From contig NZ_CACSJO010000015.1 in assembly GCF_902706195.1 (NCBI RefSeq), positions 1-64,000 on the forward strand: a stretch of DNA of 64,000 nt. The letters are read 5' to 3'. Each line of letters starts with the position of its first letter. Within the stretch, counting starts at the first letter, position 1. Source of the stretch: Novosphingobium sp. 18050. GTDB taxonomy: Bacteria > Pseudomonadota > Alphaproteobacteria > Sphingomonadales > Sphingomonadaceae. Made by a program: the position numbers and the translations under genes. Positions 53,622 through 62,104 of the stretch are shown in pieces. The notes below the pieces were generated by a model. It did not search any database and was not told the origin of the DNA. It saw nothing but the letters and a program-made list of their open reading frames with translations.

Positions 53622-53667
53622 GCGGACCTCGCTCATCTCGCTTTCCAGCGGGCAGGGCGAGGTCCGC
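53622..53667. terminator. Hairpin between convergent sulfatase genes
   Basis: GCGGACCTCGC (53622-53632) and GCGAGGTCCGC (53657-53667) form a perfect 11-bp stem with a 24-nt loop between the two convergent sulfatase genes. No U-run. Confidence 0.45.
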
Positions 53668-53742
53668 CCTCACAATACCTGTCACGGGTATCTGAAGACA
53701 AATGGCCGCCTGCGGAAAACCCGGGACGCTTCATCCTTCCCT

Positions 53743-56076
53743 TCAGTCGAGGCTGATGCTTACGTGGGGAATGTCGCCTTCGAGAACACCGTGAGGCGTT
53801 CGATAGTCAGTCACGGTGACGCCGATGTCGCGACCGACATCAAGCGTTTCCGTGTTGCCGCTGGGCATGAGAAGGCTCGAGGCGAGCCTGCCGCGTGCGA
53901 GTTCCTGCGTCCCGCTGCTGAGGATCACCTCGGCGGGGCCGGCCCGGCCTTCCACCGCGAAGCGCAGGCGCAGCTTGTTCGCCCCCTTCGGCAAAGCCGT
54001 ATCAGCCTTGATGCGGATGATTTCAGCCGGGTCGGTAGAGCGTGCCCAGACAAACGTGGGACGACCCTCGTCAAGGAACAGGCTCCAGCCTCCTGAGTGA
54101 CTGCCCAGCGCCAGCACCGCGCCGGAAGCGCCGTTCCTGTCCAGCACAAGATCTGCATCGACAGTGAACGAACGCCCGACCAGGCGCGGTTCGGCGGCGG
54201 TCGGCAGGCTGACGTCCTTGCCCCAGAAATCGAACTGCTTGCGCCCGCTGCCTCCCATCATGGCGGCGGTCGCCCGGCCGCGCCCTGCGGTATGGAACAG
54301 CGGATAGACGTTGTTCCGCTCCGCCTCTCGCCTCCATGTAGCGATCATCGCCTCGACGCGCGCAGGCTCCTTCGCCGCAAGGTCCGTCGACTGGCTGAAA
54401 TCATGATCGAGATCGTAGAGCGACCACTGCAGCGCTGGCTTGAGGCCATTGCGGGGCGCCATCTCCCAGGAAAGTCGCCCATCCTCGCCGCTCAGAAACC
54501 AGCCATCCTGATAAAGCCCGACCTTGCCGCTCATCTCGAAGTATTGGGTGCGCGGTTTGGCCGCGTCGCACCGCGCAAGGCTGGACAGCAGGCTCTGTCC
54601 ATCCATGGGCTTCTGCGCCGTGCCCAGCACCATTGTGGGCGCAGGCAGGTGCGCCGCTTCCAACACGGTCGGGGCAATATCGATCAGATGCCCGAACTGA
54701 CCACATACTCCGCCGGGGTGAGCAACGTGCCCCGGCCACGAAAGGATCATGCCGTCGCGAATGCCGCCCAGCATCGAGGCATACTGTTTGCTCCAACGCA
54801 GCGGCGTATTCATCGCGAGCGCCCAGCCCGCGGCGTAATTCTCGTAGCTCGTCGGACCGCCCAGCTTGTCAATGCTGGCATGCGTGTAGACTTCGCTTTC
54901 ATCATCCGCGCCCATCGCGCGCAGTTCGTTGAACGCGCCCTTTGGGCCGCCTTCCGCGCTCGACCCGTTGTCACCGATAACGAGCGCGACCAACGTGTGG
55001 CCAAGCTCACCCATGCGCTCCAGTTCGTCCAGCACGCGGCCGAACTGCTCGTCCTGATAGGCGAGCTGCGCCGCGGCGACTTCCATTCCGCGCGCGGAAT
55101 ATGCTTTTTCTTCGGGCGAGAGGCCGGCCCAGGCAGGGATCTCCGCGGGCCGGGGCGTCAGCCGGGTGCCCTTGGGCACGATACCCGCCGCGATTTGCCG
55201 CCGCAGGGTCTGTTCGCGCAGCTTGTCCCAGCCCTGGTCGAACTGCCCTTTGAAGCGGGCGATGTATTCAGGCGGAGCCTGATGCGGCGCATGCGTGGAA
55301 CCGGGCGCATAGTAGATCATGAACGGCCTGTCGGGCGCCCCGGCCTTCTGGTTGTGGACCCAGCGGATCAGGTCGTCTGCGAGCCGCCGATCAAGCATCT
55401 TCCCGCCGTTGCCCACACCTCCTTCGTCCGGGTCCACCCGACTGGTGCCCCGGTACAGGTTGGGCGCGAACTGGTCGCTGTCACCCGCGTTGAAGCCGTA
55501 GAAGTATTCGAAGCCAAGCCCCGTCGGCCAGTTGTTGAAAGGTCCGGCCTCGCTGCGCTCGTCGGCAGGCGTATTGTGATGCTTGCCGATCATGGCAGTG
55601 CTGTACCCGTTAAGCCTTAGCACCTGCGCGATGGTGGCGGTTTCGGGCAGAATACCGCCGCCATATCCGGGAAAGCCCAGGCGCAAGTCGGAAAGGTATC
55701 CGACACCCGCGTTGTGGTGGTTGCGCCCGGTAAGCAATGCCGCGCGGCTGGGCGAGCAGATCGCGGTGGTATGGAAGCGGTTGTAACGCTGCCCCATCAT
55801 CGCCAGCCGCTGGAAATTGGGAGTCGGCACCGGCCCACCGAACGTACTGGCCATCGAGAAGCCAGTGTCGTCCGACATGAACAGCAACACGTTGGGGGCG
55901 CCCTCCGGCGGCCGCACGGGTCGGAATTGCATGGGGGTGGAGTCCACGGATTCCTCGGCTATGGTGCCGGTGAACAGCGGCGCAGCGACTGGCAGCACCG
56001 TACGATCCTGGCCCAGAGCCGAGCCGCCCGTAATTATTGCCAGCGCCGCACAGGCGAACTTGAGATGGCTCTTCAT
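53743..56076 (-). CDS. Large Cys-type arylsulfatase, exported
   Basis: 777 residues. Signal peptide MKSHLKFACAALAIITGGSALGQ, sulfatase domain with NVLLFMSDDTGFSMAS (metal Asp pair), formylglycine motif ICSPSRAALLTGRNHH, and MIGKHHNTP. A long C-terminal extension of about 200 residues after the catalytic core looks like a beta-sandwich (SLPTAAEPRLVGRSFTVDADLVL). This resembles the large bacterial arylsulfatases and is distinct from the shorter enzyme encoded next door. The ATG overlaps the TetR stop by four bases, so repressor and enzyme are made from one transcript. Requires formylglycine maturation. Confidence 0.92.
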   Translation of the reverse strand: MKSHLKFACAALAIITGGSALGQDRTVLPVAAPLFTGTIAEESVDSTPMQFRPVRPPEGAPNVLLFMSDDTGFSMASTFGGPVPTPNFQRLAMMGQRYNRFHTTAICSPSRAALLTGRNHHNAGVGYLSDLRLGFPGYGGGILPETATIAQVLRLNGYSTAMIGKHHNTPADERSEAGPFNNWPTGLGFEYFYGFNAGDSDQFAPNLYRGTSRVDPDEGGVGNGGKMLDRRLADDLIRWVHNQKAGAPDRPFMIYYAPGSTHAPHQAPPEYIARFKGQFDQGWDKLREQTLRRQIAAGIVPKGTRLTPRPAEIPAWAGLSPEEKAYSARGMEVAAAQLAYQDEQFGRVLDELERMGELGHTLVALVIGDNGSSAEGGPKGAFNELRAMGADDESEVYTHASIDKLGGPTSYENYAAGWALAMNTPLRWSKQYASMLGGIRDGMILSWPGHVAHPGGVCGQFGHLIDIAPTVLEAAHLPAPTMVLGTAQKPMDGQSLLSSLARCDAAKPRTQYFEMSGKVGLYQDGWFLSGEDGRLSWEMAPRNGLKPALQWSLYDLDHDFSQSTDLAAKEPARVEAMIATWRREAERNNVYPLFHTAGRGRATAAMMGGSGRKQFDFWGKDVSLPTAAEPRLVGRSFTVDADLVLDRNGASGAVLALGSHSGGWSLFLDEGRPTFVWARSTDPAEIIRIKADTALPKGANKLRLRFAVEGRAGPAEVILSSGTQELARGRLASSLLMPSGNTETLDVGRDIGVTVTDYRTPHGVLEGDIPHVSISLD

Positions 56077-56723
56077 GACAAGGGCTCCTTCGCTGCGGGC
56101 GCGCCGAAGGCAGCGGCGGCCATGATGATGGCATTTTCGAACTGGCGGCGGGCTTCGACGGACGGGACGCTGTCGTTATCCATGACCTGCATGGCGGTCG
56201 TGAGCATGGTCAGCACCAGACGCAGGCGTCGATGGCCCTCACCGCGGATATCCGGCGGCAGGCAGGAGACGAGCAATTGGGTGACCCGCTCCGATTGCGG
56301 ATAGTCCTTGACGACGAGCCCTCGCGCCGAAGCCATGCCGGAACGCTCCAGGCCTCCCAGGAAGCGTGCGAAGCTGTGCTGGCCGTTGGCGCCGGTCTGT
56401 TCGAACAACGGCAGGGCGAAGACGGTCATCAACTCGAGGATCGTGGGCGTTCCGCCTCGGGCATCGACAACAGCCAGCAATTCCCCGCGCCGCCGATCGA
56501 GTTCGGGCAGCCGGCGGTGAAGCACGGCCTGGACCAGATCATCCTTACTACCGAAATGGTAGGCCACGACATTGGTGTTCAGCGCGCCGATGGCCGCCGC
56601 AATCTGCCGCGTGGATGTCGTTTCCAGCCCGCCGTCGGCAATCAGGCGTTCGGCTGCGTCGATCAGCGCATCGCGTGTGGCTTCTCGTCGCGGATCATTA
56701 CGCTGGCGTCTGGATGTGTTCAT
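56073..56723 (-). CDS. TetR-family regulator of the large sulfatase gene
   Basis: 216 residues. N-terminal TetR helix-turn-helix (ATRDALIDAAERLIADGGLETTSTRQIAAAIGALNTNVVAYHFGSKDDLVQAVLHRR) and a helical C-terminal ligand domain. The ATG at 56723 has GGGAG six bases upstream. It is coupled to the sulfatase gene by ATGA and preceded by an AT-rich dyad (56741-56766) overlapping a likely promoter, so autoregulation with de-repression by an aryl sulfate or its product is plausible. Confidence 0.9.
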   Translation of the reverse strand: MNTSRRQRNDPRREATRDALIDAAERLIADGGLETTSTRQIAAAIGALNTNVVAYHFGSKDDLVQAVLHRRLPELDRRRGELLAVVDARGGTPTILELMTVFALPLFEQTGANGQHSFARFLGGLERSGMASARGLVVKDYPQSERVTQLLVSCLPPDIRGEGHRRLRLVLTMLTTAMQVMDNDSVPSVEARRQFENAIIMAAAAFGAPAAKEPLS

Positions 56724-56740
56724 CTTGCTCTCCCGCCGCG

Positions 56741-56766
56741 TATAATAAGGCGGGTGAGTTATTTTA
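56741..56766 (-). promoter_or_regulatory. TetR promoter and candidate operator
   Basis: TATAATAA (56741-56748) and TTATTTTA (56759-56766) are 8-bp arms with one mismatch and a 10-base spacer. On the minus strand TTGTCT and TATTAT are spaced 18 bases apart, giving a plausible promoter that the dyad covers. Confidence 0.45.
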
Positions 56767-56944
56767 GACAATCGACAACTCGGTTCTCGGCCATCTCACC
56801 GCATGAGCGATCATTGGTCCCTGAACACCATACTCGGCGCCCTTGCGCAGATACTTCAAATGGTTGGAGCTACACGCTGGCCGTCGATTTACCCGTCATC
56901 GTGTCATGTGCGGCGGGGCACCCGGCTCCGCCGCACATGCGTCG

Positions 56945-58243
56945 TCACCGCTGCGACACATCCTCGATCCGCACCGGCGCAAGGCGGGGGCTGAGGATAT
57001 GCACCACCAGCAGGGCCAGCAGGTAAGCGCTCGCACAGATCGCGAAGAGCACCTCGTAGCTATGGGTCGCGTCCAGAATGTACCCGGCGAACAGAGCCAT
57101 GCCCATACCGCCAAAAGCGCCCACGGTCCCGCCGATGCCGACCACCGAACCCACCGCACCGCGGGGGAACACGTCCGACGGCAGAGTATAGAGGTTCGCG
57201 GAAAACGCCTGATGCGCCGCCGTGGCTAGGCCGATCACCAGCACCGCCATCCACACGTTGTCGATGCCCTGCACGAACCAGATCGGCAGTACACAGACAG
57301 CGCAGATCAGCATCGTCACCTTGCGCGCAAAGTTCGGCGTGCGCCCGCTCTTGATGAGCTTCGAGGAAAGCCAGCCACCTGCTACACTGCCCAGATCCGA
57401 GATCAGGTAAATCGCGGCCAGCGGCAGGCCGAAAGTCTTGAGGTCTAGGTCGTAGCGGTCGAACAGGTAGCCCGGCAGCCAGAACAGGAAAAACCACCAG
57501 ATCGGGTCGATAAGGAACTTGCCCAGGGCATAGGCCCAGGTTTCCTTGACCGTGAGCAAGCGGGCCCAACCGATCTGCTCGACAGGGTCGGCCGGGTCCT
57601 GCCGTATCCAGGCGAGTTCGCCGGGAGTGACGCGGGCATTTTCGCTGGGATGGCGGTAGACCATCCACCACACCGCCAGCCAGGCGATGCCGAACAGGCC
57701 GGTTACGAAGAAGGCCATGCGCCAGTCGAACCACAACACCAGCAGCGGCACCAGCAGCGGGGTGATGATGGCGCCGACGTTGGCCCCGGCGTTGAATACG
57801 CCGATGGCGAAAGCGCGCTCCTTCTGGGGGAACCAGTCGGTCACGGCGCGGATGCCGGCAGGGAAGTTACCCGATTCGCCGATACCCAGGCCAAAGCGCG
57901 CCAGTGCGAACGACACCATGCCGGTGGCGAAGCCGTGCGCCATATGGCTGACGGTCCAGATCACGATGGCGATCGTGTAACCCAGTCTTGCGCCCAGCGC
58001 GTCGACCACCTTGCCGAATGACAGGTACCCGATCGCGTAGGCGACCTGGAACCAAAACACGATGCCCGCAAAGTCGGTTTCGGACCAATGGAACTCGGCG
58101 GCGAGCGTGGGCTTCAGAACGCCGATCATCTGGCGGTCGATATAGTTGATCGCGGTGGCCGCAAACAGCAGTGCCACGACCACCCAGCGATAGCGGCCTA
58201 CCTTGACCCCGGCTTTAATCGCGCCGCCTGTTTCCGCATCCAT
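56945..58243 (-). CDS. exuT: MFS hexuronate transporter (ExuT-like)
   Basis: 432 residues with 12 predicted helices of the anion:cation symporter (ACS) branch of MFS. The signature region NYIDRQMIGVLKPTLAAEFHWSETDFAGIVFWFQVAYAIGY and GLGIGESGNFPAGIRAVTDWFPQKERAFAIGVFNAGANVGA are characteristic of ExuT/hexuronate and glucarate transporters. It follows the hydratase-fold gene by 51 bases on the minus strand and is two genes away from kduI/kduD/kdgK, which fits uptake of galacturonate, glucuronate or unsaturated uronates. Confidence 0.9.
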   Translation of the reverse strand: MDAETGGAIKAGVKVGRYRWVVVALLFAATAINYIDRQMIGVLKPTLAAEFHWSETDFAGIVFWFQVAYAIGYLSFGKVVDALGARLGYTIAIVIWTVSHMAHGFATGMVSFALARFGLGIGESGNFPAGIRAVTDWFPQKERAFAIGVFNAGANVGAIITPLLVPLLVLWFDWRMAFFVTGLFGIAWLAVWWMVYRHPSENARVTPGELAWIRQDPADPVEQIGWARLLTVKETWAYALGKFLIDPIWWFFLFWLPGYLFDRYDLDLKTFGLPLAAIYLISDLGSVAGGWLSSKLIKSGRTPNFARKVTMLICAVCVLPIWFVQGIDNVWMAVLVIGLATAAHQAFSANLYTLPSDVFPRGAVGSVVGIGGTVGAFGGMGMALFAGYILDATHSYEVLFAICASAYLLALLVVHILSPRLAPVRIEDVSQR

Positions 58244-58294
58244 TTCCCAACTCCCGTAACGGCGGCCTTGTTATCCTGCCGTGCTCGTATCTTC

Positions 58295-59116
58295 TCAGGC
58301 AGGCATTGCCGCCACGATGCCGCAAGCGACGGTCCCCTGCCCCTCGAAAGTGGCGAGCACCTGCTCTCCCGGCACCACCGGGTGGACCCCCGTGACCGCA
58401 CCTGTGGATACCCATGTTCCCCCCGTGCAGTCGATGCCGCGGGCAGCAAGATTGCCGAGCAGGAATCGTACCGCGCCCAGCGGCCCGTCGAGCATGGCGG
58501 CGGTGGTGTTCTCCCCCGCGACAGTCCCGTCGATCTCGAGGCGAACGACGACACTGGCAAAGTCGATTGTCTCCCAGCCGGTGAGCGCCGGCCCGACAAC
58601 CATCCCGTAGTTGTTGCCATAGTCCGATACCGTCACCGGCGGCCCATCGGCGTTGATGTTCGGATAGGGTGAACTGGCAACTTCGATGCCCAGGTGTACC
58701 GCATCAAGAACGGCGCGCGTGGCGTCATCGTCCTGCGGAACGGTGCCGTCCCACCCGGCAGCGACGTGCAACAGGAATTCCGCCTCTGCGGCCGCAAAGC
58801 CTTCTGCGAAAACCGGCATCGCAGGCGCTTCACCCACGCTTACCGTCACCACGCTGTCCGTGAAAATTGGCCCCGCGAGGCGGTTGCTGGCCAAGCGCTC
58901 ATCGTCAGGCGGGTTGATCTTGCCGACCTTCCATCCCGCGATCTCGCGGCCGTCCAGGGCGATGGCGAAGTCCTGGATCGTATAGCCACCGCCCAGATCG
59001 GCGGGTGCCTCGCCGGGGTAGGACGCCAGCGCACGCTTTTCGCGGCGGGCCGCTACGAAAGCCTCGGCCACTGCTCTTGCCTTATCAGTCAAACCAATCC
59101 CCATACTCAACCGCAT
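58295..59116 (-). CDS. 2-keto-4-pentenoate hydratase / FAH-superfamily protein
   Basis: 273 residues of the fumarylacetoacetase C-terminal (hydratase/decarboxylase) fold: GWKVGKINPPDDERLASNRLAGPIF near residue 60, AEAEFLLHVAAG (metal-binding Glu residues), HLGIEVASSPYPNINADGPP and TGAVTGVHPVVPGEQVLATFEGQG at the end. This matches MhpD-like hydratases of 2-oxo-acid intermediates. Two starts are possible, ATG at 59116 and 59104, both with weak ribosome sites. It shares an operon with exuT and has a LacI-type operator 33 bases upstream, so the substrate is more likely a 2-keto-3-deoxy sugar acid than an aromatic-ring product. That is inference. Confidence 0.78.
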   Translation of the reverse strand: MRLSMGIGLTDKARAVAEAFVAARREKRALASYPGEAPADLGGGYTIQDFAIALDGREIAGWKVGKINPPDDERLASNRLAGPIFTDSVVTVSVGEAPAMPVFAEGFAAAEAEFLLHVAAGWDGTVPQDDDATRAVLDAVHLGIEVASSPYPNINADGPPVTVSDYGNNYGMVVGPALTGWETIDFASVVVRLEIDGTVAGENTTAAMLDGPLGAVRFLLGNLAARGIDCTGGTWVSTGAVTGVHPVVPGEQVLATFEGQGTVACGIVAAMPA

Positions 59117-59148
59117 CGGCGTTCCGCCCTGCTCCTGCGTCCGCTATG

Positions 59149-59160
59149 GACACCGGTGTC
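59149..59160. promoter_or_regulatory. LacI-type operator of the hydratase/exuT arm
   Basis: GACACCGGTGTC, a perfect 12-bp palindrome with central CG, 33 bases before the hydratase start. Shares the ACACCGGT core with the sites at 59301 and 60447. Confidence 0.7.
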
Positions 59161-59300
59161 AAAACAGAACCCGATCGCTTCCCGCAAAACTTTCAGAGAT
59201 CGCTCTCCGGATGGATCACCGCAGGCGAAGCTCGCCGGACTATCCCGAAGGCGGGAATCGGGTCTATTGCTGGACCCGATACATGCACGCCCCAAAGAAT

Positions 59301-59314
59301 GGTAACCGGTGTCA
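59301..59314. promoter_or_regulatory. LacI-type operator upstream of the LacI gene
   Basis: GGTAACCGGTGTCA, 70 bases before the LacI ATG. It is the exact reverse complement of the 14 bases at 60447-60460. Confidence 0.7.
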
Positions 59315-59383
59315 TCTTGCCTTTTGCCTCCCCCGAAGGCAAGCCGGAAAATCGCGGACGACGCGAGGTCAAAAGGACGCCGT

Positions 59384-60400
59384 ATGGCAAAAGGGCAGAA
59401 ACCTACCATCAACGACGTCGCGCGCCTTTCGGGTGTGTCGAAGAAGACGGTGAGCCGGGTCATCAACAAATCGCCGCTGCTAAACCAGGCCACGCGCGAG
59501 AAGGTCGAATCGGTCATTGCCGAACTGGAATACGTTCCCAACCCTCAGGCCCGCGCGCTGGCTCTGCGGCGCAATTTCCTGATCGGCCTGATCCACGACA
59601 ACCCGAACGCCCAGATGGTGCTCGGGGTGCAGGAGGGCATTCTCGACACCATTCGCAACACCGAATTCGCGTTGGTCGTTCGTCCGGTGGACCGCCATTC
59701 GCCTTCGATGGTCGAGGATATTCGGGGCTTTATCGAGCAGCAGCGGCTCTACGGCGTGATGCTGCTGCCGCCGATTTCCGAGAACGACGAACTGGCGCAG
59801 GCCTGCCGCGATCTGGGCTGCACAGTGGTACGCATGGGCTCGGCCCGCCTCGATGACGACGCCCATCTAGTGGCCTCGAATGACCGGCAGGCGGTTAGCG
59901 ACGCCGTCGCCTGGCTGGCGGAGATGGGGCACAAGCGCATCGGCTTCGTCGCGGGGCCTGAGGGGTTCCTCTCGGCCCGCGAACGCGAACTCGGCTTTGC
60001 CGAGGGCATGGCGCGCGCCGGACTGAAGCCCGACGCGAAAATCGCGGCACGCGGCAACTACCGTTTCGAATCGGGCCTCGCCGCCGGGCAGAAACTGCTC
60101 TCGGCCAAGTCCCCGCCCTCCGCGATCTTCTCCAGCAACGATGAAATGGCCGCCGGCGTGCTTCACGCTGCGCGCGAACGGGGCATGAGCGTGCCCGAAG
60201 ACCTGTCGATCATCGGCTTCGACGATACCGCGATTGCTGCGCATATCTGGCCTCCCCTGACCACCGTACGCTGGCCGATCCGCGCCATGGCAGCCACGGC
60301 CGCCGCCAAGCTGACGCGCCCGGAAACGGCAGCGTCCGAACCTTCGTTCTTCCTCTCGGATCTCGTCCGCCGCGCCTCCGCCATCGAATACCTGCCCTGA
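59384..60400 (+). CDS. LacI-family regulator of the uronate locus
   Basis: 338 residues. LacI helix-turn-helix and hinge (PTINDVARLSGVSKKTVSRVINKS, then NPQARALALRRNF), effector domain ending in IIGFDDTAIAAHIWPPLTTVRWP. The ATG at 59384 has AAAGGA about seven bases upstream. It lies between the minus hydratase/exuT arm and the plus kduI/kduD/kdgK arm, and three near-identical operators front all three units. It is therefore the probable repressor, with 2-keto-3-deoxygluconate or another uronate intermediate as effector, the role KdgR proteins play elsewhere. Confidence 0.9.
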   Translation: MAKGQKPTINDVARLSGVSKKTVSRVINKSPLLNQATREKVESVIAELEYVPNPQARALALRRNFLIGLIHDNPNAQMVLGVQEGILDTIRNTEFALVVRPVDRHSPSMVEDIRGFIEQQRLYGVMLLPPISENDELAQACRDLGCTVVRMGSARLDDDAHLVASNDRQAVSDAVAWLAEMGHKRIGFVAGPEGFLSARERELGFAEGMARAGLKPDAKIAARGNYRFESGLAAGQKLLSAKSPPSAIFSSNDEMAAGVLHAARERGMSVPEDLSIIGFDDTAIAAHIWPPLTTVRWPIRAMAATAAAKLTRPETAASEPSFFLSDLVRRASAIEYLP

Positions 60401-60446
60401 ATCCTTGTCCCGTCAGGCAAAGAAAGCCGATCACCATCCAGAGCGT

Positions 60447-60460
60447 TGACACCGGTTACC
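60447..60460. promoter_or_regulatory. LacI-type operator upstream of kduI
   Basis: TGACACCGGTTACC, 46 bases before the kduI start and the exact inverse of the site at 59301-59314. Marks the kduI/kduD/kdgK operon as part of the same regulon. Confidence 0.75.
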
Positions 60461-60506
60461 TAATGCGGATACCAAGACCGCCGAGAGCTTAACGGGAGAG
60501 TTCCAA

Positions 60507-61343
60507 GTGTTCTGCAAGACCTATCACGCCACCCATCCGGACATGATGGAATGCGTCTCCAACGAGGAACTGCGCGACCGCTACCTCGTCACAGGCATGT
60601 TCAAGGACGGTGAAGTCAACCTCAACTACTCGCACAACGAGCGTTTCATCATCGGCGGCGCGGTTCCGGGTGCGACCCCGCTCCCCCTGCCGCTGCAGAC
60701 CGTTCCGAAGAGCGCGGAGGGCAAGTCCTTCTTCGAGCGCCGGGAAGCTGGCATCACCAACATCGGCGGACCGGGCGCGATCACCGTCGACGGCCAGCGC
60801 TTCGAGATGAAGAACAAGGAATGCCTCTACGTGCCGATGGGCACTAATGAGGTAATTTTCGAAGGCCAGGGCGCACGTTTCTACATCGCATCGGTCCCCG
60901 CTCACAAGGCGCTGCCGATCAAGCACATCACGCTGGACCAGGCCAACCCGCTGGCGCGCGGCGACCTTGCCAATTCGAACCAGCGCACGATCTACCAGCT
61001 GGTCATCCCCGGCGTCTGCGAAAGCGCCCAGCTTCTGCTCGGCCTGACCGTGCTGGAAGAAGGCTCGGTATGGAACACCATGCCCCCGCACCTTCACGAT
61101 CGTCGCAGCGAGATCTACCTCTACTTCGAACTGCCCGAAGAGAACGACCGTATCTTCCACTATATGGGAGAGCCGGACCAGATGCGCCACATCATCATCG
61201 CCAACGAAGAGGCCGTCATCAGCCCGCCGTGGTCGATCCACATGGGTTCGGGCACCAAGAAGTACGCGTTCATCTGGGCCATGGGCGGGGAAAACCTCGA
61301 CTATACCGACATGAACGTCCTCGACATCTGCCAGCTGCAGTAG
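60507..61343 (+). CDS. kduI: 5-dehydro-4-deoxy-D-glucuronate isomerase
   Basis: 278 residues, the same length as E. coli KduI, a cupin-fold zinc isomerase that converts 5-keto-4-deoxyuronate to 2,5-diketo-3-deoxygluconate. The N-terminus [22 protein letters not shown] and the metal-binding block [21 protein letters not shown], with two His and a Glu, match the family; [20 protein letters not shown] supplies the last His region. The start is GTG with GGGAG seven bases away. First gene of the kduI/kduD/kdgK operon, just downstream of a LacI operator. Confidence 0.95.
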   Translation: MFCKTYHATHPDMMECVSNEELRDRYLVTGMFKDGEVNLNYSHNERFIIGGAVPGATPLPLPLQTVPKSAEGKSFFERREAGITNIGGPGAITVDGQRFEMKNKECLYVPMGTNEVIFEGQGARFYIASVPAHKALPIKHITLDQANPLARGDLANSNQRTIYQLVIPGVCESAQLLLGLTVLEEGSVWNTMPPHLHDRRSEIYLYFELPEENDRIFHYMGEPDQMRHIIIANEEAVISPPWSIHMGSGTKKYAFIWAMGGENLDYTDMNVLDICQLQ

Positions 61344-61347
61344 TTCG

Positions 61348-62103
61348 ATGGCAATCTCCTTCAGCCTCGAAGGCAAGTCTGCCCTGGTCACCGGTGCCAA
61401 CACCGGGATCGGGCAGGCCATTGCCGTGGCGCTCGCACAGGCAGGCGCCGACGTTGCGGTAGCCGGCCGGTCCGAGCCGACCGAAACGCTCGACCTGATC
61501 GCGCAGACCGGCCGCAAGGCCGTCAACATCAAGGCCGACTTCTCCAGCATCGAACCCGTTCAGCGCGTCATCGAAGAGGCCGTCGCCGGTCTCGGCAAGC
61601 TGGACGTACTCGTCAATAACGCCGGCATCATCCGGCGCGACGATTTGCTCCAGTTCTCCGAAGAGGACTGGGACGCGGTAATGGACACCAACCTCAAGAC
61701 GCTGTTCTTCCTGAGCCAGGCCGCCGCAAAGGGCATGGTCGAACAGGGCTGCGGCAAAATCGTCAACATCGCCTCGCTGCTCACCTTTCAGGGCGGCATC
61801 CGGGTGCCCAGCTATGCCGCGGCCAAGTCCGGCGTCAGCGGCGTAACCAAGGCGATGGCCAACGAACTCGCGCCCAGGGGCGTGCAGGTCAACGCAATCG
61901 CGCCGGGCTATATCTCGACCAACAACACGGCCGCGCTGCAAGGCGACGAAACGCGCAATCGCCAGATTCTGGAGCGTATCCCGACCGGGCGCTGGGGCAA
62001 CCCGGATGACATCGCCGGCGCGGCGGTGTTCCTGGCCTCCCCCGCCTCAAACTACGTGACGGGCCACGTTCTGGCCGTCGACGGCGGCTGGCTGGCGCGC
62101 TGA
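61348..62103 (+). CDS. kduD: 2-dehydro-3-deoxy-D-gluconate 5-dehydrogenase
   Basis: 251-residue classical short-chain dehydrogenase. TGANTGIGQAIAVAL is the cofactor loop, NNAG the second motif, and the catalytic Ser-Tyr-Lys set lies in NIASLLTFQGGIRVPSYAAAKSG. It reduces 2,5-diketo-3-deoxygluconate to 2-keto-3-deoxygluconate with NAD(P)H. It starts four bases after kduI with no clear ribosome site of its own, so it is probably coupled to kduI translation. Among SDRs the KduD assignment rests on kduI adjacency and similar length. Confidence 0.92.
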   Translation: MAISFSLEGKSALVTGANTGIGQAIAVALAQAGADVAVAGRSEPTETLDLIAQTGRKAVNIKADFSSIEPVQRVIEEAVAGLGKLDVLVNNAGIIRRDDLLQFSEEDWDAVMDTNLKTLFFLSQAAAKGMVEQGCGKIVNIASLLTFQGGIRVPSYAAAKSGVSGVTKAMANELAPRGVQVNAIAPGYISTNNTAALQGDETRNRQILERIPTGRWGNPDDIAGAAVFLASPASNYVTGHVLAVDGGWLAR

Positions 62104-62104
62104 G

